This document shows positions 34,251 through 43,015 of a DNA stretch of 64,000 bases, piece by piece; positions within the stretch are counted from its first letter, which is position 1; the number at the start of each line of letters is the position of its first letter. The position numbers and the translations under genes are program-made. The DNA comes from an uncultured Bacilli bacterium (GTDB lineage: Bacteria; Bacillota_I; Bacilli_A; RF39; UBA660): positions 1-64,000 of the forward strand of contig CAKOKU010000001.1 of NCBI GenBank assembly GCA_934095865.1, given 5' to 3'. The notes under the pieces are model-generated. The model did no database searches. It was not told where the DNA came from and saw only the letters and a list, made by a program, of their open reading frames with translations.

Positions 34251-35906
34251 ATGAAAAAGTTAACTAGTTGTAGAAGAAAGGCGGCTTTTTTTCTTTCTTT
34301 ATGTATAGTAATTAATACTACTTGTTTTAGTTTGTTAGGTAATAAAAAAAGTGATGTAAAAAATAATGCTGGTATGGTTGAGGCTTTAGAGTATGAGGAT
34401 ACGATTGAAGCAACTGAGATTGACCAGCAAAAATGTTTGAAATTAATTGAAGAAATAAAAAGAATAAGCTTCAATGCCCAAGAAAAAACTTTATTAAGTG
34501 AAGCTGAACTTGATAGTTTTTTAAATAGAAAGACAGTTGGAGAATGTACTTATTCTTTTGATGGGGATTATACGGATATTCTGCGAGCTATTCGAGATAA
34601 CTCACGGGCTTTTATAGATTCAGATAAAACTGCAAATTATCACTCTTTAGATGATGTTGATTACTTAAGAAGTTTAGGTAAATATGTTGATGTTAATGCC
34701 GAAGAAATGGCTTTATGGATTAATGAATGTTTGAAAAGTAGGATAAATAAAGTATTAGCGTCTGGAAATAAAGAACATATTCATAAATTAGCTTACTTAA
34801 AAATAGTTTTTAGGACTTTGCCAGAAGAAGAATTGGGTAATTATGATTCAGATAACAATACAATAGTTTTATCTATTCAGAATTTCTTAAAAAAATGTTT
34901 TATTAAAGATGATTTTTATGCTGGTATTTATAATATTTTCAATCATGAAATTAATCATGCTTTTCAATACCCTTGTTCAGATATTTTAGAAATAAATGGT
35001 ATTCAATATTGTGCCTTTTATAAAGAAAGTTCGGCTGAAAGTTATAATTGGTTAAAAAATCAATGCCCATATCAATCAAAAAATAAAAAATATAATTATA
35101 CTTATGGATATTTAGAAGAAAGAAAACATGAAGGAGATATTTTATTAATTAATTTTTTAGATACTTCTAAATCTTTAGATGGATATTATGATGTTATTTT
35201 TAACAATGATATGTTAGGTCTTGGCAGTTATTTAGGCCTTGATTTTAGTCAAACAAAAGAATTAGTTTGTGCGATGTATTTAATGGATGCTGCAAGTTTA
35301 AGAAATAACTATTGGCAACAGGCTTTTCATACTCAAGATTTAGCCAGTATTGATGCTAACATTGATAAAACAGTTGGAATGCTGGTTAATGGTGTTTCTG
35401 AAGGCGTGGTTTTAAAATTATCATTGACTAATTTATTAATGAAGACATTAGATGGCAGTGTAACATTAGAAGAAAATTTAGCCCTTTATTATTTCATTTT
35501 GGTTAATATATTTGATTCAGTTTGTTATAGTGATTATGATTATGCCAATGAAATTTCAACAGTAACTTATTATCAAGAATTTTGTTCAAAGTATCAAATA
35601 ATGCAGGAAATTTATTTTGAATTTTTAAGTAATTATTATGGTGTAGATATTGATGAGATAGTTGAAATGTTCTCTGATATTATTAATAGTGATTTTTTGA
35701 CTTGCCTTAGTGATTATGTTGAATATGATCAAGTAGATGATAGTAAGTATGGCATTTTGATTAAAAGATTAATGACTACTTATCCAACAATGTATTTTAT
35801 TGCTAATGACGGGACGGTATTTTCTAATTTTAATATTGATAGTATTAGAATGCTATTAGCAGATAGCGCTATAAAAAGTAAATATTTAGTGTTAACTTTG
35901 GGGTAA
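34251..35906 (+). CDS. Secreted HExxH metallopeptidase-like protein 1
   Basis: This 551-residue protein has an N-terminal basic stretch and hydrophobic segment (about 10-28) that exports or anchors it. The core NHEINHAFQ gives an HExxH zinc motif, H232 and H236, and E263 in SSAES lies 27 residues on, where a gluzincin third ligand would be. Flanking conserved blocks shared with the next two genes are IHKLAYLKIVF, MDAASLRNNYW and YYGVDIDEIVEMF. I do not recognise a named family. Peptidase activity is inferred from the motif only. The gene follows prfB by 40 nt and may share its transcript; AGAGGTCGAG lies upstream of the ATG. Confidence 0.6.
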   Translation: MKKLTSCRRKAAFFLSLCIVINTTCFSLLGNKKSDVKNNAGMVEALEYEDTIEATEIDQQKCLKLIEEIKRISFNAQEKTLLSEAELDSFLNRKTVGECTYSFDGDYTDILRAIRDNSRAFIDSDKTANYHSLDDVDYLRSLGKYVDVNAEEMALWINECLKSRINKVLASGNKEHIHKLAYLKIVFRTLPEEELGNYDSDNNTIVLSIQNFLKKCFIKDDFYAGIYNIFNHEINHAFQYPCSDILEINGIQYCAFYKESSAESYNWLKNQCPYQSKNKKYNYTYGYLEERKHEGDILLINFLDTSKSLDGYYDVIFNNDMLGLGSYLGLDFSQTKELVCAMYLMDAASLRNNYWQQAFHTQDLASIDANIDKTVGMLVNGVSEGVVLKLSLTNLLMKTLDGSVTLEENLALYYFILVNIFDSVCYSDYDYANEISTVTYYQEFCSKYQIMQEIYFEFLSNYYGVDIDEIVEMFSDIINSDFLTCLSDYVEYDQVDDSKYGILIKRLMTTYPTMYFIANDGTVFSNFNIDSIRMLLADSAIKSKYLVLTLG

Positions 35907-35914
35907 ATAATATT

Positions 35915-35942
35915 TTGACTTTTTAGAAAATTTCTTTATAAT
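35915..35942 (+). promoter_or_regulatory. SigmaA promoter of metallopeptidase-like gene 2
   Basis: TTGACT (35915-35920) and TATAAT (35937-35942) are 16 bp apart. They are followed by GGAGG at 35952. Confidence 0.8.
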
Positions 35943-35965
35943 ATAGCTTACGGAGGTTTTTAGCA

Positions 35966-37675
35966 TTGAATAATATGAAAAAAAGACTAACATCGTTATT
36001 ATTGGTGTTCTGCATCACGGTAAGTAATACGGGATGTAAGGTCTTTAAGCGTGCTAAAAATGACATAGAACTTAATGATTCTAGTGTTTCAGTTAGTGAT
36101 ATTGAGGCTAGTAATACAGAATTAGAAATTGCCTTTAGAGAATTTGTATCTTCCTTAGATAAAGTCGATGGTGTTGATAAAAAAATCCATTTTACAAAAA
36201 AAGAAGAGATAGAAATAACTACTTTGACTCCAACTCATGCTTGTGTTTATGAGTTTACGGGAACTGGACTAGATTTAATTGAATTAATAGAACAAAATAC
36301 TGGCGAGTATTTAGAAGCACATAGTGAATATAAGAGCTTTTTTGATGATAGTTATATGAGTGAGGAGTCTTATGTAAATTACTTTGGGTTGGAACTTAAT
36401 GAAGATGATATCAAAAGAGTAAAAGAAGTTATGGCTGATGCCTTATACAATAAAGTGTTGTATGTCTTAAATAATGATACTGATGATGATGTTCATAAGT
36501 TAGCAACTTTAAGCATTGTGTTTGTAGAAGACTTTGCTAATTCCAATAGCAACTTTAGAACATATGGCGTGTATGAAAATAGTGAGAATGTTATTAAGAT
36601 TTCTTTAAAAAATATTTTGGATAGTTCAAATAGCTATTTTCGGGTAATTCAATCAGCTTATAATGCTGCTGCTCATGAACTAAGTCATATTGATGATTAT
36701 GCTTGCTCTGATCGATTGTTAGCTGGTGATAACGAAAAGATAGATTTTTTGAATAGAGAGTTTGTATCTTCACTAAGAGAAGCTGAAAATTCTAGTTTTC
36801 AACAAAGTGGCATGGTAGATAATCCTTGGCGTACTTATATGTCATCATCCGATTATTGTTATGATAGCTTTCGCCAATTTGAATCATGTTTATTTTTAAC
36901 TAATGCTTTTGATAAAGATAAGACAATTGCTGATTATTATTTAGCTTTTAAGAGTAGTGATTTATCAAAATTATATGAATATTTTTCTCTGATGACTAAA
37001 GAAGAGCAAATAGAATTTATTAAAATAATTTATGCTTATGATGCCACTCAGGCCAGAAACAATTATGCAGCTAGTTTTACTAGTGAAGATGCTAAAGAAA
37101 GATATTGGCAAGTTGAAGATAGTTTAGAAAAAAGTTATTTTATTAGTATTTTAAAGATGGCCTTGATTAATTTGGCTCAATATAATGTTAATAATGAAGG
37201 GGATTTAAACTGTAAAGATAACTTGATGCTTTATTATTATATTATGATTACTATTGCAGATAATGCAGCTTTAGCTGATGTAGATAGTAATGGGGAGGCA
37301 GTAGTTTATTTTTATGATAGTTTTTGTCGTAATTATAAACAGATTGAGGAAAGCTTTTTCAGATTTTTAAGTGCTTGTTATGGAATGTCAGTGGAAGAAG
37401 TTCAAGAAATGTATAAAAAAACTTCAAGTGATGAATTACTGACTAAGATAAATAAGATAGATTGTTATGATGAAAATAAGTTAACAAGAATTGGTCGGCT
37501 TTTTGATAAGTTTAGCAATTTAAAGGTTGCTTTAAGAAGCCGAGATAAAGATATAGATACAGGGTTAATGATAGATAATATTTGGTTACAAGTTTTAGAG
37601 CAGCTTAATGATTATGATGATGAAAAGCAAAATATATTAGGGTTAAATGTAGTAAGGAGAAATTATCATGAATAA
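35966..37675 (+). CDS. Secreted HExxH metallopeptidase-like protein 2
   Basis: This is a 569-residue paralogue of protein 1. The TTG at 35966 is the start because GGAGG (35952-35956) lies 9 nt before it but 18 nt before the ATG at 35975. The signal segment LLLVFCITVSNTGC ends in a cysteine and may be a poor lipobox. The zinc motif is AAHELSHIDD with H237 and H241, and E274 in REAENS matches E263 of protein 1. Shared blocks VHKLATLSIVF, YDATQARNNY and CYGMSVEEVQEMY confirm common descent. It has its own promoter and is followed by gene 3 with an 8-nt overlap. The substrate is unknown. Confidence 0.62.
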   Translation: MNNMKKRLTSLLLVFCITVSNTGCKVFKRAKNDIELNDSSVSVSDIEASNTELEIAFREFVSSLDKVDGVDKKIHFTKKEEIEITTLTPTHACVYEFTGTGLDLIELIEQNTGEYLEAHSEYKSFFDDSYMSEESYVNYFGLELNEDDIKRVKEVMADALYNKVLYVLNNDTDDDVHKLATLSIVFVEDFANSNSNFRTYGVYENSENVIKISLKNILDSSNSYFRVIQSAYNAAAHELSHIDDYACSDRLLAGDNEKIDFLNREFVSSLREAENSSFQQSGMVDNPWRTYMSSSDYCYDSFRQFESCLFLTNAFDKDKTIADYYLAFKSSDLSKLYEYFSLMTKEEQIEFIKIIYAYDATQARNNYAASFTSEDAKERYWQVEDSLEKSYFISILKMALINLAQYNVNNEGDLNCKDNLMLYYYIMITIADNAALADVDSNGEAVVYFYDSFCRNYKQIEESFFRFLSACYGMSVEEVQEMYKKTSSDELLTKINKIDCYDENKLTRIGRLFDKFSNLKVALRSRDKDIDTGLMIDNIWLQVLEQLNDYDDEKQNILGLNVVRRNYHE

Positions 37676-39413
37676 TAATATGAGTTATGGTGAAAAATCG
37701 ATTGAAAAAAGAAGAAAACAAGAGGCTAAGAGAAATAAAATTTTAGGATCAATTGCTTTAGTGGTTGCTATTAATGTGGCTTTAGTAAGTGCTTATTTAC
37801 ATGGTGGTGTTGGTGCTGTCTTAGCAGCGGTCAAGAAAAATAAGAGTGAAGATGAAGAATCTGCAATTGCTTTAATGACAACTTCTGCTAGAGTTACTGG
37901 CGATGGTATTTCTGAGAATAATGATTTTAGTGAAATTTTATTTTTAAGTCAAAAAGAACAAGAAGAATTGTTAAGAAGAATTAATGATGGTTATCAAGAT
38001 AAATGTACTTTTGAAAAAGAATGCAGTGCTGCTGATATAGTTAATACTATCATGAGTAATAGTGCTGATTTTGCTAGTAATCATCCTGGTTATTTATCAC
38101 TATTTGATTATGAAGGGTTAGCTTCTTATATTTTAACTAATGATATTGATATAGATGATTTTGATACGGCTATGAAAGCTATGACTACTGGGGTAATTTT
38201 TGTTGTTAAAGATGCTTGTGCCAAATATGATGATGGTGTGATTGGCTCTAAAAGTGATATTCACAATTTAATGGATGTAAAGTTGGTACTAGATATTGAA
38301 GGTAAGAATCAAGTTGATGATGTTAATTGTATTGCCATTGACTATAAAGGTATTACTAGCCAAATAGAGGATAATCAACAGAAAAAGGTTGTTTATAATA
38401 GCGCTTTTATGGAATTAATGATTAGTAAACTTACTCGTATTATTCAACGTGATTGTCCTGAGTATGGAGCCGAGTCTAAAGTGTTGACTTATGATAGTGA
38501 GGTAGTTCCTTTTATACTAGATACTAGTACTATAAGTGTAATACCTAATTATTATGGTATAACATTGTCTAATAATTTTGATAAGACTTTACTTTTTGAA
38601 AGAAATGCTGAAGCCAAGCTTCTATTGCTTACTTTATTTGATAGAGATAAAGATATAAGTTGGTATTATAATGCTATAAATAAAAATGATTTAGCGAGCT
38701 TTTGTGAATATTTTGGAGCTAATAGTAGTGAAGAACAACTTAGATTGTTTAATTTAATTGCCTCATATGATGCGGTTTATATGAGAAATTCTTATTATAA
38801 GAAAGTTAGAAATATGCTTGATTTAACTGATTATACATCTTATGCTAAGGAAAAATTGGCTCAAAGAGTAGAAGATAAAATTGATTTTAGTAATGATGCT
38901 ACTATTTTAGGTATTGCTATTGATAAAATGATTACAGATGCTAATAGCCACGCAGATTTGAGCATGATAGATTATTTTGACTTATTTGATTTTGTTTCTA
39001 GTGTTGCTTTTGCTGATACTTATTCTTCAGATAGTACTATGTCATTTGACGTATCTGATACTTTAATTGCCAAATATTTTGAACTTAAAGATAAATTTAT
39101 TAAATCTATGGCAGTAAGATATGATTGTTCATTGGAAGATGCTTTAAACGCTTATGAAAATAATCGTCATAATTCATTATTTTTCTCATCTTTAGCTTAT
39201 AAATCCGGTAGTGTTTATTATGATCCATCTGTTAGCTTGGACGATTATCCTTTCTTAGCAGATCAATACAGCTCTTCAAAAGGTGTATGTGATGATCTTT
39301 TAAAAGTATTTGGCAATTTAGATGATATTGCTAGATTATGTCCTAACTTTTATAAAGGCGTTCCAGAAAATGTTTTAGAATCTGGTAAAAAATTAAATAA
39401 AGATTTAAATTAA
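37668..39413 (+). CDS. Metallopeptidase-like protein 3, zinc site lost
   Basis: This 581-residue third paralogue has a cytoplasmic Lys/Arg-rich start and a membrane helix near 25-45. AAGGAG precedes the ATG at 37668. The family blocks persist (IHNLMDVKLVL, SYDAVYMRNSYY, RYDCSLEDALNAYE), but the HExxH site is changed: the aligned SAFMELMISK has M248 and I252 in place of the histidines, and the downstream Glu is missing too. It should therefore be inactive as a peptidase and may have a structural, inhibitory or decoy role beside proteins 1 and 2. A 460-base non-coding stretch with inverted repeats follows. Confidence 0.6.
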   Translation: MNNNMSYGEKSIEKRRKQEAKRNKILGSIALVVAINVALVSAYLHGGVGAVLAAVKKNKSEDEESAIALMTTSARVTGDGISENNDFSEILFLSQKEQEELLRRINDGYQDKCTFEKECSAADIVNTIMSNSADFASNHPGYLSLFDYEGLASYILTNDIDIDDFDTAMKAMTTGVIFVVKDACAKYDDGVIGSKSDIHNLMDVKLVLDIEGKNQVDDVNCIAIDYKGITSQIEDNQQKKVVYNSAFMELMISKLTRIIQRDCPEYGAESKVLTYDSEVVPFILDTSTISVIPNYYGITLSNNFDKTLLFERNAEAKLLLLTLFDRDKDISWYYNAINKNDLASFCEYFGANSSEEQLRLFNLIASYDAVYMRNSYYKKVRNMLDLTDYTSYAKEKLAQRVEDKIDFSNDATILGIAIDKMITDANSHADLSMIDYFDLFDFVSSVAFADTYSSDSTMSFDVSDTLIAKYFELKDKFIKSMAVRYDCSLEDALNAYENNRHNSLFFSSLAYKSGSVYYDPSVSLDDYPFLADQYSSSKGVCDDLLKVFGNLDDIARLCPNFYKGVPENVLESGKKLNKDLN

Positions 39414-39506
39414 AATAATATTTATTTTGTTTCTATTTGAATATCTGTTTTTAAAAAGACAGGTATTTTTTTCTGCTTAATGGATATAATATATAATCTT
39501 TTTTTG

Positions 39507-39531
39507 TTCATAGAGTTACATACTCTATGAA
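39507..39531 (+). repeat. Left inverted repeat of candidate switch
   Basis: Arms TTCATAGAGT and ACTCTATGAA are perfect 10-bp complements around a 5-bp spacer TACAT. This 10-5-10 layout is that of a tyrosine-recombinase core site with an asymmetric crossover region. Confidence 0.85.
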
Positions 39532-39768
39532 TACGTAATTACGTGCATCTATTCTTAATTTCTATTGTAATTTTACCATATTTTAAACACTTTTGGTACC
39601 TAATAAAATGCTTTTTAGTGTAAATTATAGTCAATTTTGTAGTCAAAAAATTTGGATAAATCAGTTAAAAATACTTAAATGAAATGGGATTTAATAAAAA
39701 TCTAAATAAATAATTTTTAGTCAAATTTATAGTCAGATTACTGTTTTAATTAGTGAGTACCTAATGTT

Positions 39769-39793
39769 TTCATAGAGTATGTAACTCTATGAA
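39769..39793 (-). repeat. Right inverted repeat of candidate switch
   Basis: The same arms TTCATAGAGT/ACTCTATGAA surround the spacer ATGTA, the exact reverse complement of the left copy's TACAT. The opposite spacer orientation would direct inversion rather than deletion. Confidence 0.85.
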
Positions 39794-39873
39794 AAGTACA
39801 CTTTAAGAAAACAAAAAGCGACAAAAGCATAGATTTCTTAATTTATGGAATAATAAATATGAAAGGGATTATT

Positions 39874-41880
39874 ATGAAGAATAAGAAATTATGGTTAGTT
39901 GGTACTCTAAGTATATTTGGCTTGGCTTTGATTATTGGAACATCGTATGCGTATTGGCGATTTAGTAAAATCAGTGATGGTAGTAATGCTGCCTTGTCTG
40001 GATGTTTTAGTGTATCACTTTCTAATGAAGCTAATGCTATAAGTTTGGAAAATGCTTATCCAATAAGTGATGAAGATGGCAAGAAACTAAAGCCATATAG
40101 CTTTACAATAACTAATACTTGTAGTATTTTTGCTAAATATTATGTTAATTTAGAAATGCTTGAAGGTACAACTTTAAATAGTAAATATGTTGCAGTAAGG
40201 GTTAATAATGAGAATATTCAATTACTTAGTGAATTTAATGAAGATACAAATAAAAGCTTATCTACGAGTACAGAAGCAAGGACTTTAGCTACTGGGTATT
40301 TAGGCTCTGGTGATTCAATAGATTATAGTGTAGCTTTTTGGATGGATGAAAGTGTTACTATTAATGATACCGATGCAATGAATAAGAATTTTAAAAGTAA
40401 GATTATGGTAAAAGCAGAACCTAGTAGTTATTCACCAGTTGATTCTGGGTATAACACATTGCATGATGCCATTTTAGCTAATGAATATCAAACGACACCA
40501 GAGATTGCAATTGAGAAAATCAAGGCTAAGCAAAGTTCTAGTATAACAGATAATGGTGATGGGACTTATACAGTGACTAATACAGCCCCGATTATTAAGT
40601 GGACATCTGTTATAGGTGATGCTGTTACGAAAGATATTGTTAAACCATCGATTGATGCGATTAAATCAGATTCTCAAACTGTTGACTTGACTGAAAACGA
40701 TGTTAAGTTGAAATTTTATAAAAATATTTCGTTTAATACAGATACAGGAAAGTATACTTTATCTGATCCTATTTATGTTGAACCAGATTTATTAAGCTAT
40801 GATGAATCGACTCATTATTATTTTAAAAATGAATATATATCATATAATTATTCGACCAAAAAGTTGTATACCGTTGTAGAAAATGATGGTATAAGTGTAT
40901 ATGAAGTAACTGGTGCATATAAAACTGATACAAAAACTATTTGGAATGGCATCGAATATTCTGCATTAAATTATAAATTGTCTTTAGTGACTATGACTGA
41001 ATCAGAATTAGAAACAGATAAGTCTGACAAAGGCTTGTATGCTGGTACAGATGATTATGGTACAACCTACTATTATAGAGGAAATGTAAAAAATAATAAT
41101 GTTTATTTTGCTGGCTATTATTGGCAAGTAGTAAGAATAAATGGTGATGGTTCAATTAGATTAATGTATAATGGACAAGTAAAAAATGCGTCTGGTATTG
41201 ACCAATCGATTAACAATAAATTATATCAATTTAATGTTTCTTATAATTCCCCTGCATATGTAGGTTATATGTATGGAGATATAAATGCTTCAAATTTTGA
41301 AGCTGTTCATAAAAATGAAAATTCATCTACTGTGAAAAAGGTTATTGATTCTTGGTATACGAGTAATATTGTTAAAAATGATTATTCAAGTTATGTATCC
41401 ATCAACGCTGGTTTTTGTGGAGATAGAAGTATTTATAGCGGTGATGGTATTAAAATTGATAAATCTACGGCATTTAGTTCTTTGTGGCGTCGTTTGAATC
41501 AAATTTTTCAATTTAAGTGTTCTAATATGAACAATGATTTGTATACTGCCTCTGAATCAAATATAGGTAATAAATCTTTAACATATCCAGTAGGTTTAGT
41601 GACGTATGACGAATTGGTTTTAGCAGGTTTAAACGATCAGCAATTAAATAAGTTATCTTACGCATATTCTTCACAAAATTATTGGACTATGACGCCTGGT
41701 AGTTTCAGTTCAACATTTGGGTATGCTTATGCGTGGCGTAGTGACAATCCTGGTTTTCTTTCATATCGTTGGGTAAATATGAGTAATAGTGTTCGTCCTG
41801 TTATTAACTTAAAGGCCGACGTTGAAATAACTGAAGGCATAGGTACGGCCAATGACCCTTATGTAATAAAAACAGAATAA
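39874..41880 (+). CDS. Surface/secreted protein, possibly phase-variable
   Basis: This is a 668-residue protein. The ATG at 39874 has AAAGGGA upstream; the ATG at 39859 does not. The signal segment LWLVGTLSIFGLALIIGTSYAYW is followed by a TasA/camelysin-like opening (SGCFSVSL, PYSFTITNTCS). The C-terminal half has a DUF6273-like block seen in gut Bacillota surface proteins: YYWQVVRINGDGSIRLMYNG, NYWTMTPGSF, and the closing VRPVINLKADVEI then GTANDPYVIK. No LPXTG or second membrane helix is seen, so it is probably released or held by other means. It lies directly behind the candidate invertible segment. Confidence 0.72.
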   Translation: MKNKKLWLVGTLSIFGLALIIGTSYAYWRFSKISDGSNAALSGCFSVSLSNEANAISLENAYPISDEDGKKLKPYSFTITNTCSIFAKYYVNLEMLEGTTLNSKYVAVRVNNENIQLLSEFNEDTNKSLSTSTEARTLATGYLGSGDSIDYSVAFWMDESVTINDTDAMNKNFKSKIMVKAEPSSYSPVDSGYNTLHDAILANEYQTTPEIAIEKIKAKQSSSITDNGDGTYTVTNTAPIIKWTSVIGDAVTKDIVKPSIDAIKSDSQTVDLTENDVKLKFYKNISFNTDTGKYTLSDPIYVEPDLLSYDESTHYYFKNEYISYNYSTKKLYTVVENDGISVYEVTGAYKTDTKTIWNGIEYSALNYKLSLVTMTESELETDKSDKGLYAGTDDYGTTYYYRGNVKNNNVYFAGYYWQVVRINGDGSIRLMYNGQVKNASGIDQSINNKLYQFNVSYNSPAYVGYMYGDINASNFEAVHKNENSSTVKKVIDSWYTSNIVKNDYSSYVSINAGFCGDRSIYSGDGIKIDKSTAFSSLWRRLNQIFQFKCSNMNNDLYTASESNIGNKSLTYPVGLVTYDELVLAGLNDQQLNKLSYAYSSQNYWTMTPGSFSSTFGYAYAWRSDNPGFLSYRWVNMSNSVRPVINLKADVEITEGIGTANDPYVIKTE

Positions 41881-41986
41881 AAGCATAAAAATAAATAATT
41901 AGCATAATATATAGAGAGATAACTTTTAACAGAGTTTATCTTAATCTTCCTTTTTTAATAGTCTTTAAATTCTCCTTACTATTTTA

Positions 41987-42016
41987 CAAGGCACAGTAGA
42001 TGTGCTTTGTTTTTTT
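41987..42016 (+). terminator. Strong terminator before YitT gene 1
   Basis: CAAGGCACA/TGTGCTTTG (one wobble) with a GTAGA loop is followed by seven Ts. It ends the surface protein transcript. Confidence 0.88.
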
Positions 42017-42056
42017 GACTTTAAATTGTATAATAATATTAGATAGGATTAGAATT

Positions 42057-42917
42057 ATGAAAAAGAAAATACAGTTTGTAATAGGAATATTTATAGTAGC
42101 CTTTATTTTTAATTTGTTTTATGTACCTAATAATTTGGCTGCCACTGGTGTAAGTGGATTATCCATAGTATTAGGTAATTTTATAAATATAGATAAGTCT
42201 TTATTTGTTGGCGCTGTTAATTTAGTCTTAATATTAATATCATTTATTTTTTTAGGCAAAGAAAGTACATATAATACGATTGTTGGTTCATTACTATTAC
42301 CTTTTTTTATTAAAATAACTAGTTATTTGACTGGCTTAATTGATATTAGCAGTGTTGATTTGTTAATAAAAGCTGTTGTCGGTGGTATAGTATCAGGTTA
42401 TGGTTTAGGTCTTGTTTTTAAAAGTGGATATACTACGGGCGGTACTGATATCATAGAAGCCATTATTTGTAAATACTTTCATATGTCAATGGATAAATCA
42501 ATAATTTTAGTAGATGGTTTCGTTGTTTTATTAACAGGTTTTGTTTTTGGAATAGAACATTTAATTTATGCTCTTATTATTTTAGTTTGTCAAAGTATTT
42601 ATTCTAATAGATTTATGTTGGAAATAAAGGAAGATAAAATCTTATTTATTAATTCAAAGAAACATAGTGAAATTATTAAATTTCTTAAAGAAACATATAA
42701 TTATGGAATATCTATATTAGATGGTGTTGGGGGATATAGTGATACTATGAATAAAATATTGATGGTATCAGTAAGATATAATTATTATTTAGAAATTAAA
42801 GAAGCTATATTACTTATTGATCCTAATGCTTTTATTACAGTTTGTAATTCACATGAAACAGTTTATCTTAATAAAGAGGAGAGAAGTCATAATAAGAAAG
42901 TAATCTTAGATAAATAA
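42057..42917 (+). CDS. YitT family membrane protein (paralogue 1)
   Basis: This is a 286-residue protein. The ATG at 42057 is used because the terminator at 41987 excludes the in-frame codons upstream. Five to six membrane helices fill residues 1-180, with the family motifs GVSGLSIVLG and KSGYTTGGTDIIE. A cytosolic DUF2179 domain follows (ILDGVGGYSDTMNKILMVSV, IDPNAFITV). YitT proteins are widespread in Bacillota, and a transport role is assumed but not established. A second copy lies at 54915. Confidence 0.9.
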   Translation: MKKKIQFVIGIFIVAFIFNLFYVPNNLAATGVSGLSIVLGNFINIDKSLFVGAVNLVLILISFIFLGKESTYNTIVGSLLLPFFIKITSYLTGLIDISSVDLLIKAVVGGIVSGYGLGLVFKSGYTTGGTDIIEAIICKYFHMSMDKSIILVDGFVVLLTGFVFGIEHLIYALIILVCQSIYSNRFMLEIKEDKILFINSKKHSEIIKFLKETYNYGISILDGVGGYSDTMNKILMVSVRYNYYLEIKEAILLIDPNAFITVCNSHETVYLNKEERSHNKKVILDK

Positions 42918-42957
42918 AAAATGGTGAAGTTTGGGCTTTAAGAGCAAAATATTTTTC

Positions 42958-42986
42958 TTGTAATTTTAACGAAATTGTAGTAATAT
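42958..42986 (+). promoter_or_regulatory. Likely promoter of typA
   Basis: TTGTAA (42958-42963) and TAATAT (42981-42986) are 17 bp apart. AAAGGAAGTGGG precedes the ATG. Confidence 0.5.
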
Positions 42987-43015
42987 CTTAAAAGTATTAA
43001 AGGAAGTGGGTTAAT

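Larger units (their letters stand above)
39507..39793. other. Candidate invertible DNA segment
   Basis: Between metallopeptidase-like gene 3 and the surface protein gene lie about 460 non-coding bases. Two perfect 25-bp inverted repeats bracket about 240 bp. Within it a motif pair TAGTCAA-N5-TAGTCAA (39628-39646) recurs imperfectly at 39718-39736, both with 12-bp periodicity, and GTACCTAAT occurs at 39597 and 39758. A minus-strand TATAAT (39629-39624) points away from the downstream gene. If the segment flips it would point towards it. No strong promoter is seen between the right repeat and the gene. Confidence 0.6.
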
